Positions 25,894 through 34,898 are shown, counted from the stretch's first letter. The stretch is 64,000 bases of DNA from Gp6-AA40 sp036742665 (GCA_036742665.1 DAINQP010000003.1:4546-68545), one strand, 5' to 3'. Numbers and translations are program-made. Notes: a model not told the origin generated them from the sequence alone.

Positions 25894-26883
25894 CTATCGT
25901 TCGCTGTCCAGCACGCGCATCTGATGCGCGTCGTACCGTGTGCCGGCAACCGCGGCAGCTGGAAGCGCTGACTCGATGCGCGCCATGTCGGCGGATGCCA
26001 GGGCAATCTGCAAGGCCCGCAGCGATTCGGCGAGCTGCGTTCGCGTGCGTGCGCCAATCAGCGGCACGATAGTCGGGCCTTTGGCCAGCACCCAGGCGAT
26101 CGCCAGTTGCGGCGCCGTGGCACCCTTCTCGGTGGCCAGCCGCTGAAGCGCCTCGACGAGACGCTCGTTCTTTTCGAGGTTCTCGCCGGCAAAGCGAGGC
26201 AGATGGGAGCGAAGGTCGCGCGGCGACCTCGGCTTCGAGCCGCTCAGCAGCCCGCGGGACAGCACCCCGTAGGCGGTGACCCCGATGCCAAGTTCCGACA
26301 GCAGCGGGAAGATCCGCGTTTCGGGACCGCGGCTGATGATCGAGTACTCGATCTGCAGGTCGGAAATAGGATGGACGGCGTGTGCGCGCCGGATAGTGTC
26401 TGGACCAACCTCGGATAATCCAATCGCGCGAACATACCCGGCCTTGACGAGATCGGCGATCGCGCCGATCGTCTCTTCGATCGGCACGTTCGGATCGAGA
26501 CGTCCGGGTCGATAGATATCGATGTGATCGACGCCGAGCCGCCGCAGACTGTAGGCCACGAAGTTCTTCACGGCGCTCGGCCGCGTGTCGATGCCGATCC
26601 AACTGCCGTCAGGACTTCGCAGCGCTCCGAACTTGACCGAGATCAGCGCGCTGTCGCGTCGATCGCGCAAAGCTCTGCCGATGAGTATCTCGTTATGGCC
26701 GGCCGCATAGTAGTCGCCGGTGTCGAGCAGCGTTACTCCGGCGTCGAGTGCGGCGTGAATCGTGGCGATGCTTTCGTGTTCGTCTGCGGGTCCGTACATG
26801 TCCGACATGCCCATGCAGCCCAGTCCAATAGGAAACACGAGTAAGCCGTTCGATCCCAGTTGCCGTGATTGATGGTTGGCCAT
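25894..26883 (-). CDS. Aldo/keto reductase family oxidoreductase
   Basis: A 329-residue TIM-barrel reductase likely using NADPH. The opening LGLGCMGMSDMYGPADE and LLDTGDYYAAGHNEILIGRAL give the catalytic aspartate and tyrosine; the lysine is in ISVKFGALR. At the usual HRVDP position the sequence reads YRPGRLDPNVPIEET, so the fourth catalytic residue (His) is replaced; this is seen in a recognised subgroup. The cofactor loop appears in IVPLIGARTRTQLAESL. The ATG at 26881-26883 begins the domain; an upstream extension to 26946 lacks similarity. The physiological substrate cannot be inferred. Confidence 0.88.
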   Translation of the reverse strand: MANHQSRQLGSNGLLVFPIGLGCMGMSDMYGPADEHESIATIHAALDAGVTLLDTGDYYAAGHNEILIGRALRDRRDSALISVKFGALRSPDGSWIGIDTRPSAVKNFVAYSLRRLGVDHIDIYRPGRLDPNVPIEETIGAIADLVKAGYVRAIGLSEVGPDTIRRAHAVHPISDLQIEYSIISRGPETRIFPLLSELGIGVTAYGVLSRGLLSGSKPRSPRDLRSHLPRFAGENLEKNERLVEALQRLATEKGATAPQLAIAWVLAKGPTIVPLIGARTRTQLAESLRALQIALASADMARIESALPAAAVAGTRYDAHQMRVLDSER

Positions 26884-27334
26884 GACTTGAACGTAGATCG
26901 TGTGAGGTTCATCGGTAGCGATCAACACGAGACCGATGCAGCTCATGCGTCGAGTCAGTCACCGCTCAGCCATCCGCAGCTACCGCGACCACGAACGGCT
27001 ACGTCGCTGACAATGTCGAATCGACGATCAATGTGGCCGAGTGTTCGCGCGGCACTAAGTCTGCGACGCAACCCCGTCAGGCCCTGCGAAAACAATTTCT
27101 CCATGAGCTTCGATGTGTAAATAGTTCGCGCGACAGATCCGGCCAGTGAGCCAAAGTAAAAATATACATAGCACTTTCATCAAGCTCAGTAGCGAATCCA
27201 GACAGATTTCGCCCCCTCTTGTGTTACCGTTCTTGTGTCGATAGCTCGTTCGTAGATTGACGTCCTGCCACCGCCGCTTTTCCGGGCTGTTTTTGATCAC
27301 GTCGGAAGCGAGCAAGAAAGGCACGGGGAATCCT
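26884..27334. other. 451-base intergenic region, no gene recognised
   Basis: This is the longest gene-free stretch in the window, between the divergent aldo/keto reductase and HELGH-protein genes. The part around 27110-27260 is visibly poorer in G+C than the rest (for example AAAGTAAAAATATACATAG near 27155). No ORF with family similarity, tRNA or clear hairpin was found. A GGGGAA just before 27335 is the ribosome site of the next gene. It may hold divergent promoters or a foreign fragment. Confidence 0.4.
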
Positions 27335-27871
27335 ATGCGCTCTGGGTGTGTCTTCGTGCGTGTCTCGCGCGCCCTGGCGCTATTGGTCGTTCCTCTCGTG
27401 TTGACCACCGCTCTCTCGTCGGCGGCGGAATGCGCGCCCGCCTCGGCAGCGCCTGAGGAGAAGCTGCAATCACTCGTATCGGACCTCAAGATACGACTAT
27501 CGATTTCGGTCCCCGTCGTCGTCTCCATCATGCCGACGGATCCCTTGATCATGTCGGTGAAGCCGCCCGCTGGTCCCAAGGATCCATTCGTGTTGTCAGT
27601 CGATGCGGCGTTTCTCGAACAGCTGACCGATGATGAGCTCGAGGCGGCGATCGCACATGAGCTCGGACATCTGTGGGTCTTTACGCATCATCCGTTTCTA
27701 CAGACCGAAGAGCTCGCTAATCAAATCGCCATGCGCGTGGTGAGCCGCGAAACCCTCGCGCGCGTGTACGCCAAGGTCTGGGCGCGAGGCGGCACGAAAG
27801 GCGACCTGAACCGTTTTCTTGGTTCCACATCCACAGCCGCTGGTCTCGGACCAGCAACTGAGTCTCGATAG
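27335..27871 (+). CDS. Exported small protein with HELGH zinc-peptidase motif
   Basis: A 178-residue protein with signal peptide (residues 10-31, ending near SAAEC). The central DDELEAAIAHELGHLW gives H108, E109 and H112 of a gluzincin motif, and E126 in QTEELANQIAMRVV fits the third metal ligand of an M48-like minimal peptidase. The flanking transmembrane helices of HtpX-type M48 proteins are absent. A small truncated or minimal metalloprotease of the periplasm is most likely; the activity is unproven. The ATG at 27335 has GGGGAA about five bases upstream. It stands alone between divergent and convergent neighbours. Confidence 0.7.
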   Translation: MRSGCVFVRVSRALALLVVPLVLTTALSSAAECAPASAAPEEKLQSLVSDLKIRLSISVPVVVSIMPTDPLIMSVKPPAGPKDPFVLSVDAAFLEQLTDDELEAAIAHELGHLWVFTHHPFLQTEELANQIAMRVVSRETLARVYAKVWARGGTKGDLNRFLGSTSTAAGLGPATESR

Positions 27872-28002
27872 GTCGTTCCCCCACAGCTGACCAGCCTTCG
27901 TCGTGAAGGAGGAGCGACTCAGGTCTTCCAGTACACGGATACCACCAGAGTGACCTGAGCGTTGATGCGCGGCGTCTGCCCCCATGCGCGAGTACCCGAT
28001 TC

Positions 28003-29244
28003 TCACCAATGTAGAAACAGCGCCAGTTCCTCCAGGAACATCGACCACGCCGGCTCTTCCTCGAGCATCAAGTGATTCGCGCTGGGCAGCGAGACGTAGC
28101 GGGCACCGGGGATGCGCGCGGCCAACTCGCGACCTCGTTCAGTCGGCACTGCGGCATCACGGTCGCAATGCAGAACGAGCGTCGGCACCTGTACGAGTGG
28201 CAACAGCTCCCGCACGTCGATGTCGGCGCCGCGCTCGAGCAGTCGCGCCGCGTTTTCGGGCGACGTGGACACACGCTGCATCTCGTCGAACCACTGCTGG
28301 TGCTCGGGAGTGGACTCGGGGACGAACCGTGAGGTGAACGTCTTGCAGAACGACGGATTGTTCAAACCCCACCCTAACCGCAGCAGGCTCGCGAGCGCGT
28401 GGTGCGCTTCGATCTCTTCGCGTGTGCCCACATGGTTGATCCCCGCCCCGAACGCGCCGTGGAGTACCAGGTGCGTGACGCGCTCAGGATGCTTGACCGC
28501 ATAGGCGATGGCAATCGAACCGCCGCGAGAGATACCGAGCAGTGGAAAGCGCTCGAGCCGCGCGGCATCGACGACCGTTTCGAGATCGTGTACCCACAGA
28601 TCGAAGCTGCCGTGATCCACGTCGCGCTGCGACATGCCATTGCCGCGCTCGTCGTAGCGGACCAACCGATGATGACGCGACAACTCGCCGTACCAGTGGC
28701 GCCAGATGGGACTACCCCATTCGAAGTCGAGATGCGTGAGCCAGTTCGACGCCTTCACGAGCGGTGGTCCGTCGCCGGTGCTGGCGTAGCCGAGCCGGAC
28801 ACCGTCGCCCGTCGTGCAGTACCGGATTTCCTGCCGCGCCTTCGACGCCGCAGACCATGACGGCGTGGAGGGGCGTGCTTGCGCGGTGACGGAGCCGGCG
28901 AGCGTCTCGACCGGCGCGGCGAAACGATAGCCCACGCGCGGCACCGTCTCGATGTACTGCTGTCCAGTGGCGCGCTCGCCGAGCGCCTTCCTCAGCACAG
29001 AGACGTTGTGATTGAGGTTGTTCTCCTCGACCGCCGTCTCGGGCCACACCGTGTCGAGCAACTCTTGCTTGGTGACGAGGCGCCCGGCGTTCTCGACGAG
29101 CACGAGCAGTGTGTCGAACACCTTCAGACGCAGCGGGATCACCTCGCCGCTGCGCGACAGGCGACGCTCGCGAACATTGAGTTGGAAAGGCCCGAACTGA
29201 TACGTGCCGCGGACGGCGGTATCAACCACCAGTGTCTCTCGCAC
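28003..29244 (-). CDS. Fusion of OmpR-type winged helix and alpha/beta hydrolase
   Basis: A 413-residue protein in two parts. Residues 13-112 are an OmpR/PhoB-type winged helix, with FDTLLVLVENAGRLVTKQELLDTVWP and ENNLNHNVSVLRKAL then YIETVPRVGYRF, as found in CadC-like and ToxR-like regulators. After a linker, residues 140-413 form an alpha/beta hydrolase: nucleophile S239 in LLGISRGGS, acid candidates D361/D363 in HCDRDAAVP, and histidine H391 in SANHLML. There is no membrane segment or receiver domain. Either the hydrolase domain senses a small molecule to control DNA binding, or an enzyme is tethered to DNA. Related fusions exist in databases but lack described function, to my knowledge. 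The gene is divergent from the selenium-binding protein gene. Confidence 0.85.
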   Translation of the reverse strand: MRETLVVDTAVRGTYQFGPFQLNVRERRLSRSGEVIPLRLKVFDTLLVLVENAGRLVTKQELLDTVWPETAVEENNLNHNVSVLRKALGERATGQQYIETVPRVGYRFAAPVETLAGSVTAQARPSTPSWSAASKARQEIRYCTTGDGVRLGYASTGDGPPLVKASNWLTHLDFEWGSPIWRHWYGELSRHHRLVRYDERGNGMSQRDVDHGSFDLWVHDLETVVDAARLERFPLLGISRGGSIAIAYAVKHPERVTHLVLHGAFGAGINHVGTREEIEAHHALASLLRLGWGLNNPSFCKTFTSRFVPESTPEHQQWFDEMQRVSTSPENAARLLERGADIDVRELLPLVQVPTLVLHCDRDAAVPTERGRELAARIPGARYVSLPSANHLMLEEEPAWSMFLEELALFLHW

Positions 29245-29373
29245 AAATTGCAGTCTACCCGAACGCTCAGAAAACTTTCAGAAATACGCCAGCGTTCCTA
29301 AAGGACGCCTCCGGCCTTCCGGTCTTACCCTTTCGATAACGCGGATCGAACCGCGACAGAAAGGGGCAAGACA

Positions 29374-30783
29374 ATGCCGAAGCTGCTTCCGGACCAGACT
29401 TTTTACCCGTCGCCGATGATGGCCATGCAGGCGCCGGCGGAGACGGTGGCGTATGTAGCGCTGCTCAACCCAAACCCGACCGCGAACGACGCGATGGCAG
29501 TGCTCGACGTCAATCCAGCATCGCCGGGGTACGGGGCTCAGCTCGCGCGCGTGGACATGCCGCGCGCCGGCGACGAACTGCATCACTTTGGATGGAATGC
29601 GTGCAGCTCGTGCCTATGCCCGAACTCGCCGCATCCGCACATGCATCGTCGCTACCTCGTGGTGCCCGGCATGCGATCGTCGCGGATCCACATCCTCGAC
29701 ACCGCACCCGATCCGCGGCAGCCGACCCTCGTGAAGGTGATCGAGGCCGAGGAGATCATCCGGAAGACCGGTTACAGCCGTCCGCACACCGTGCACTGCG
29801 GGCCCGACGGCATCTACGTCAACGCGCTCGGCAACGCTGACGGCGACGGCCCCGGCGGCATCTTCGTGCTCGATCCAGAGACGTTCGAGATTCAAGGTCG
29901 CTGGGAGCGCGATCGCGGACCGCAGCACCTGTCGTATGACTTCTGGTGGCATCTCGGTCACGACACGATGATCACGAGCGAGTGGGGCACGCCGAAGATG
30001 GTCGAGGACGGCGTGGTTCCCGAGCTGCTTCTCGGCGGCAAGTACGGCAACTCGCTGCATGTCTGGGATCTCAACCGTCGCGTGCATCTACAGCGGCTCG
30101 AGCTCGGGCCCGAGTATCAGATGGCGCTCGAGCTGCGACCTGCGCACGATCCAAACGAGACGTACGGCTTCGTCGGTGTGGTCACGAGTCTGAAGGATCT
30201 CTCTGCATCGATCTGGACGTGGTACCGCGAGGGCAATGGCAAGACGGCCTCGTGGCGCGTTCGCAAGGTGATCGAAATTCCCGCGGAGCCGGCCGCCGCT
30301 GACGATCTGCCTCCGCTCCTGAAGGGCTTCGGCGCCGTACCCCCTCTCGTGACCGACATCAATCTGTCGTTGGACGATCGGTACCTCTACGTCTCGTGCT
30401 TTGGCACCGGCGAATTGAAGCAGTACGACGTCTCCGATCCATTCAACCCGGTGGAGACCGGCTCGGTGAAGATCGGCGGCATCGTTGGTCGTCAGTCGCA
30501 TCCGGCGCGTCCGGGAAAGCGACTCAACGGCGCGCCGCAGATGGTCGAGATCAGCCGCGACGGCAAGCGCGTGTACGTGACCAACTCGCTCTATCGCGCG
30601 TGGGACGATCAGTTCTACCCAGAGGGGATCAAGGGTTGGCTGGCCAAACTCGACGTGCGCGCGAACGGCGGCATTGAGCTCGACCCTGCCGGCTTCGTGG
30701 AGTTCGAGACGATGCGTCCGCACCAGGTGCACCTCGAAGGCGGCGACGCAAGCTCGGACTCGTACTGCTTCTCGCAGACCTAA
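29374..30783 (+). CDS. Selenium-binding protein (SBP56 / methanethiol oxidase family)
   Basis: A 469-residue member of the SBP56 family, which in several bacteria oxidises methanethiol to formaldehyde, hydrogen sulfide and hydrogen peroxide using copper. Conserved blocks include HHFGWNACSSCLCP (CSSC motif), HPHMHRRYLVVPGMRSSRI with its histidines, GYSRPHTVHCGPDGIYVNALG, LSYDFWWHLGHDTMITSEWGTP and the end RPHQVHLEGGDASSDSYCFSQ. The length matches the family (about 460-475). There is no signal peptide of standard form, so it may be cytosolic. AAAGGGGCAAG precedes the ATG. A 214-residue membrane protein follows 39 bases later, suggesting an operon. Confidence 0.92.
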   Translation: MPKLLPDQTFYPSPMMAMQAPAETVAYVALLNPNPTANDAMAVLDVNPASPGYGAQLARVDMPRAGDELHHFGWNACSSCLCPNSPHPHMHRRYLVVPGMRSSRIHILDTAPDPRQPTLVKVIEAEEIIRKTGYSRPHTVHCGPDGIYVNALGNADGDGPGGIFVLDPETFEIQGRWERDRGPQHLSYDFWWHLGHDTMITSEWGTPKMVEDGVVPELLLGGKYGNSLHVWDLNRRVHLQRLELGPEYQMALELRPAHDPNETYGFVGVVTSLKDLSASIWTWYREGNGKTASWRVRKVIEIPAEPAAADDLPPLLKGFGAVPPLVTDINLSLDDRYLYVSCFGTGELKQYDVSDPFNPVETGSVKIGGIVGRQSHPARPGKRLNGAPQMVEISRDGKRVYVTNSLYRAWDDQFYPEGIKGWLAKLDVRANGGIELDPAGFVEFETMRPHQVHLEGGDASSDSYCFSQT

Positions 30784-30822
30784 GGCCTCGGGACCGTTCG
30801 GCTTCCTGGAAGGAGCTGTGTC

Positions 30823-31467
30823 ATGCCTACAGAAATGCTCTCCGCGTCGGCTACGTTGATCGCATTGGGTGCATTCCATGGGATCAATCCCGGAATGGGA
30901 TGGCTGTTCGCGGTGGCCCTCGGGATGCAGGAGCGCCGCCGCGGCGCGGTGCTGCGCGCGCTCGTGCCGCTCGGCGCCGGGCACGCGCTTGCCGTGGCAG
31001 GCGCTGTTGGCCTGGCGCTGGCGATTGGATACGTGATCCCGCTCGGCTGGCTGCGTTGGCCAATTGCTGGTGCGCTCGTCTCGCTTGGCGTGCTGCGGTT
31101 CTTCCGGCATCGCCATCCACGCTGGGCCGGCATGCGCGTGAGCATGGGTGGCCTCACGGTGTGGTCATTCCTGATGGCGACTGCGCACGGTGCGGGGCTG
31201 ATGGTGATGCCGGTGTTCATGGGCATGTCGATGTCGGGCGCGGGGGGGCACGCGCACCATCACATGCATGCCGCAGGTGCGGGCGCGGGTGCTGCGTTCT
31301 TCGCTACGGGCCTGCATGCTGTTGGATATCTCGTAGTGACGGCGTTCGTCGCGCTGCTGGTGTTCGAACGGCTCGGCGTTGGCATTCTGCGCCGCGCGTG
31401 GTTCAATCTCGATCTGATCTGGTCGGCCGCGTTGGTCGCGACCGGAGCGGTGACACTGATGCTGTAA
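30823..31467 (+). CDS. Histidine-rich multi-pass membrane protein, candidate metal transporter
   Basis: A 214-residue membrane protein with about six hydrophobic helices. It opens with ALGAFHGINPGMGWLFAVALG, a helix holding His-Gly-x-Asn, and includes GAGHALAVAGAV and ATAHGAGLMVMP. A histidine/methionine-rich loop (VFMGMSMSGAGGHAHHHMHAAG) precedes another helix with GLHAVGYLVVTAFVALLVFERL. The pattern is reminiscent of nickel/cobalt or copper transport proteins, but no named family is assured. AAGGAGC lies before the ATG. Its position directly after the selenium-binding protein gene hints at a role in copper or other metal supply for that enzyme; this is inference. Confidence 0.65.
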   Translation: MPTEMLSASATLIALGAFHGINPGMGWLFAVALGMQERRRGAVLRALVPLGAGHALAVAGAVGLALAIGYVIPLGWLRWPIAGALVSLGVLRFFRHRHPRWAGMRVSMGGLTVWSFLMATAHGAGLMVMPVFMGMSMSGAGGHAHHHMHAAGAGAGAAFFATGLHAVGYLVVTAFVALLVFERLGVGILRRAWFNLDLIWSAALVATGAVTLML

Positions 31468-31565
31468 ACGTCGTCAGAACGTGAGAGCGCGATGTCGGCG
31501 CGCGTGCTCGGTCGCCCACCAATACGGCTGACCGACGCGGTGGCGAAGCTGCTACCATCCGCGTC

Positions 31566-32306
31566 ATGACGACGAATGCGTTCCTGGTTCGAGTGCTGTC
31601 GGCAGTTACCGTGCTCTCGCTCGCTGCCGTTGGAGCCCGGCCGGTGCGAGGCGAAGTACTCGAGAAGTCGGCGCGAGTGGGACGCGTGACCGTTCACTAC
31701 AAGGTGGTCTTGCCCAATGGCTACGACGCCTTGAAAACGTACCCGGGCATCATCGCGCTCGGGGGCGGTCCGCAGACGATGAACACCGTCGACGGGGTTC
31801 TGAATCGCAACTTCCGCGCTGAAGCCGAGAAACGCGGCTACATCGTCATCGCCCCGGCGGCGCCGGACGGACAGTTGTTTTTCGAAGACGGCGCTCGCAT
31901 CTTTCCCGAGTTCCTGAAGCTCGTTCTGGCCGACTACAAGATCGAGGGCGGCAAGTTCCACATCGGGGGACCATCGAACGGTGGCATCGCGGCATTCCAT
32001 GTCGCGGCCGCCAACCCGCAGTACTTTCTGTCGGTCACCGCGTTTCCAGGGTACATGTGGGAGCCGAACCCGGTGAAGCTTCAAGCGATTTCGAAGATGT
32101 GTGTGTTCATGTACGTCGGTGAAAACGATGAGTACAGATGGCATGAGGAGATGAAGCACGAGGCCGAGTTCCTCCGCTCGAAAGGAACCGTCGCGCGTTA
32201 CTCGATCGAAAGAGGACAGCCGCATCGGCTGGAGACGCTGGCAGGTCCGAATGCCACGCGGCTGTTCGACGGCTTCGAGGAAACGAAGCGAGGCTGTAGC
32301 CGTTAG
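31566..32306 (+). CDS. Exported alpha/beta hydrolase (LpqC/polyhydroxybutyrate-depolymerase-like)
   Basis: A 246-residue protein with signal peptide (residues 8-28, ending near RPVRG). The hydrolase fold shows YKVVLPNGYDALKTYPGIIALGGGPQT and the nucleophile elbow in IGGPSNGGIAAFHVA. The glycines are arranged G-x-S-x-G with serine followed by Asn. Late sequence MYVGENDEYRW supplies the acid, and GQPHRLETL has the likely histidine. Such enzymes cleave esters such as feruloyl or short polyester bonds; the specificity is unknown. It is followed 22 bases later by a Tat-exported racemase-fold protein. Confidence 0.75.
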   Translation: MTTNAFLVRVLSAVTVLSLAAVGARPVRGEVLEKSARVGRVTVHYKVVLPNGYDALKTYPGIIALGGGPQTMNTVDGVLNRNFRAEAEKRGYIVIAPAAPDGQLFFEDGARIFPEFLKLVLADYKIEGGKFHIGGPSNGGIAAFHVAAANPQYFLSVTAFPGYMWEPNPVKLQAISKMCVFMYVGENDEYRWHEEMKHEAEFLRSKGTVARYSIERGQPHRLETLAGPNATRLFDGFEETKRGCSR

Positions 32307-32328
32307 TTTGAGTTACAGTAATTCCGCT

Positions 32329-33123
32329 ATGACTACCACACGCCGCGACTTCGTCAGAATTGCCGGCACGGCAACAGCCGCTGCCCTGCTGTCCTCGCCC
32401 GTGTTCGGTGCGAACGAACCGGCGCTGGGCCTGATCTTCCCACCGAAGGACTATCCGATTCCCCCCGACGCGAAGCGGTTGTATCCGAGCGGCGTCGAGT
32501 TCCTCGGCGACGGCGTGGGTCTGCCGGGCGGCATGACGATCGAAGGCTACGAGGAAGCGATTCCTCGCGTGGTGCCCGTGGCTGAATCACTCGCCAAGCG
32601 CGGCGCCAAAGTCATCTCAGTCTTCGGGTCCTCCCTGACCTTCTACAAGGGTGCGAAATTCCACGAGGAGTTGATGCAGCGGGTGACGAAGGCGACCGGC
32701 ATGAAGACCACGACGCAGAGTAACGGACTGCTCGACGGTCTGCGCACGGCCAACGCCAAGCGCGTCGCGCTCGCGACGGCGTACACCGACGTCGTGACCG
32801 AGCGTCTGAAGATCTTCCTCCAGGAGTACGGGTTCGAAGTCACCGCCGCGAAAGGACTCGGGTTCACCTCGGTGCCCGACGGCTCGAACACACAGGCCAT
32901 CCTGCACAAGCTCGGGATGGAGGCCTATGCGGCGTCGCGTAACGCCGATGCGCTGGTGATGTCGTGCGGCGCACTGCGCACGCTCGATGTCATCGTCCCG
33001 CTGGAGAAGGAGATCGCCGCGCCGGTGGTGTCGTCTACACCGCATGGATTGATGAACGGCGTGCGGATGCTCGGCGTAAACCCGCGCGTGCAAGGCTTCG
33101 GGATGGTGTTCGCCAAAGCCTGA
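32329..33123 (+). CDS. Tat-exported arylmalonate decarboxylase/maleate isomerase-like protein
   Basis: A 264-residue Asp/Glu-racemase-superfamily protein close to arylmalonate decarboxylase and maleate cis-trans isomerase. It begins with a twin-arginine signal (TTTRRDFVRIAGTATAAAL). Enzyme landmarks match the arylmalonate decarboxylase pattern: GLIFPP near the start, FGSSLTFYKG (S101, S102 at the dioxyanion hole), TTTQSNGLLDGL, ALATAYTDVVTERL (Y152), and MSCGALRTLD with the catalytic C213. There is only one cysteine at the racemase catalytic sites, as in arylmalonate decarboxylase. Such enzymes are usually cytoplasmic, so a Tat signal is unusual. The ATG at 32329 is the first that yields the Tat motif. 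Confidence 0.8.
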   Translation: MTTTRRDFVRIAGTATAAALLSSPVFGANEPALGLIFPPKDYPIPPDAKRLYPSGVEFLGDGVGLPGGMTIEGYEEAIPRVVPVAESLAKRGAKVISVFGSSLTFYKGAKFHEELMQRVTKATGMKTTTQSNGLLDGLRTANAKRVALATAYTDVVTERLKIFLQEYGFEVTAAKGLGFTSVPDGSNTQAILHKLGMEAYAASRNADALVMSCGALRTLDVIVPLEKEIAAPVVSSTPHGLMNGVRMLGVNPRVQGFGMVFAKA

Positions 33124-33133
33124 TCTCCCGTCG

Positions 33134-33180
33134 TGTCCGGCTTTAGCCGGACATGCGATGTCGTGTCCGCCTTCGGGCGG
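33134..33180. repeat. Palindromic repeat family A, copy 1 (two hairpins)
   Basis: TGTCCGGCT-TT-AGCCGGACA (33134-33153) is a perfect 9-bp stem with a two-base loop. A related hairpin follows, TCGTGTCCGCC then GGCGG with a TTCG tetraloop (CCGCC 33167-33171, GGCGG 33176-33180). The first is shared with 54336-54365 and 49096-49113. It stands between two same-strand genes. Confidence 0.7.
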
Positions 33181-33191
33181 CCAGGTGTCTC

Positions 33192-34898
33192 ATGACTCGA
33201 ATCGCCGTACTCATCGCTCTGCTCGTCGGATCTGCGTGCTCACGTCCAGCCGAACAACCGGCGGCCGCCGCACCTGCTGCCAACACCACTGCACCTGTCG
33301 CCGTGGCGAAGATGCCATCGTTCGATGCCGGGCGCATGCTGGCGGATATCAAAACGCTCTCCTCCGACCAGTTCGAAGGCCGCGCACCGGGATCGAAGGG
33401 CGAAGACCTCACCGTCAAGTTCCTCGAGGACCAGTTCAAGAAGATCGGACTGCAGCCCGGCAATACCGACGGGACGTTCGTGCAGTCGCTGCCGCTGGTC
33501 GGCATCACCGCGAGCAACACGCGACCGCTGACGGTCAGCGGAACGGGCAAGAAGGCGACATTCAAGTGGCGCGATGACCTCGTCGCGTGGACCAAGCGCG
33601 TGACCGACACCTCGTCGCTCGACAACTCCGAGCTGATCTTCGCCGGCTACGGCGTCACCGCGCCCGAGTTCAAGTGGGACGACTTCAAGGACGTTGACGT
33701 CAAAGGCAAGACCATCGTCGTGCTGGTCAACGATCCACAGATCCCCAGCGCCGCCGATCCCTCGCAGCTCGATCCGTCGATGTTCAACGGCAAGGCGATG
33801 ACCTATTACGGCCGCTGGACGTACAAGTTCGAGGAAGGCGCTCGCCGCGGCGTCGCCGGCATCCTCATCGTTCACGAGACGGCTCCGGCCGGGTATCCCT
33901 TCGCTGTTGTCCAGGGCAACCTTGGTGAGCGGTTCGATCTCATCACACCCGACAAGAACATGGGCCGGGCGTCGATCGAGGGCTGGCTCTCCCTGGACGC
34001 TGCCAAGAAGCTGCTGTCGATGGCCGGGCAGGACTTCGACACACTGAAGAAGCAGGCGCTCACGCGCGAGTTCCGTCCGGTGCCGCTTGGACTGTCGGCG
34101 TCGGTCGCGATCAGCAACAAGCTGCGGACCATACGGTCGCGAAACATACTCGCCAAGCTCGAAGGCAGCGATCCGCAGCTCAAGGACGAGCACGTCGTCT
34201 ATAGCGCGCACTGGGATCACCTGGGCATCGGTGCGCCGGTGAACGGCGACACGATCTACAACGGCGCGCTCGACAACGCCTCCGGCGTTGCCCAGGTTCT
34301 CGAGATCGCTCGCGCGTTTGTCGCGGTCGAGCCGCGGCCGAAACGGTCGGTGCTGTTCCTGATGGTCGGTGCCGAGGAACAGGGTCTGCTCGGCTCGCAG
34401 CACTACGCCGAGCAGCCGGTCTATCCACTGGCGAAGACCCTGGCCGCTATCAACGTTGACGGCGTGAACCAGTGGGGCAAGACGAAGGACATCACGGTGA
34501 TCGGCATGGGCGCGTCCGATCTCGACGACTATCTGCGTGACGCCGCCGCGACGCAGCAGCGCGTGCTGCGGCCGGATCCGGAATCAGAGAAAGGCTTCTA
34601 CTACCGGTCCGATCACTTCAACTTCGCGAAGAAGGGCGTGCCCGCGCTCTACATGGACACCGGCATCGATTTCGTCGGCAAGCCCGCCGAATACAGCCAG
34701 CAGAAGCGCGACGAGTACACGAACAAGGACTATCACGCGCCATCCGACGAGGTGAAGCCGGATTGGGATCTCAGCGGAGCCGCCGAGGACGCACAGCTGC
34801 TGTTCCTGGTCGGGTACAACGTGTCGAACGCGTCCAAGTTCCCCGACTGGAAGCCGGGCAACGAGTTCAAGGCGACGCGGGACGCCATGCTGAAATAG
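33192..34898 (+). CDS. M28-family zinc metallopeptidase with PA domain, probable lipoprotein
   Basis: A 568-residue exported aminopeptidase-type enzyme. The N-terminus (IAVLIALLVGSACSRP) looks like a lipoprotein signal with a weak lipobox, followed by an alanine/proline linker. A PA-like insert covers LIFAGYGVTAPEFKWDDFKDVDVKGKTIVV to about residue 260. The M28 metal site is seen as VYSAHWDHLG (His), NGALDNASGVAQVLE (bridging Asp), MVGAEEQGLLGS (Glu-Glu), INVDGVN (Asp) and KDYHAPSDE (His). All five ligands are present, so it should be an active two-zinc peptidase removing N-terminal amino acids in the periplasm. The ATG at 33192 follows the palindromic repeat. Confidence 0.9.
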   Translation: MTRIAVLIALLVGSACSRPAEQPAAAAPAANTTAPVAVAKMPSFDAGRMLADIKTLSSDQFEGRAPGSKGEDLTVKFLEDQFKKIGLQPGNTDGTFVQSLPLVGITASNTRPLTVSGTGKKATFKWRDDLVAWTKRVTDTSSLDNSELIFAGYGVTAPEFKWDDFKDVDVKGKTIVVLVNDPQIPSAADPSQLDPSMFNGKAMTYYGRWTYKFEEGARRGVAGILIVHETAPAGYPFAVVQGNLGERFDLITPDKNMGRASIEGWLSLDAAKKLLSMAGQDFDTLKKQALTREFRPVPLGLSASVAISNKLRTIRSRNILAKLEGSDPQLKDEHVVYSAHWDHLGIGAPVNGDTIYNGALDNASGVAQVLEIARAFVAVEPRPKRSVLFLMVGAEEQGLLGSQHYAEQPVYPLAKTLAAINVDGVNQWGKTKDITVIGMGASDLDDYLRDAAATQQRVLRPDPESEKGFYYRSDHFNFAKKGVPALYMDTGIDFVGKPAEYSQQKRDEYTNKDYHAPSDEVKPDWDLSGAAEDAQLLFLVGYNVSNASKFPDWKPGNEFKATRDAMLK

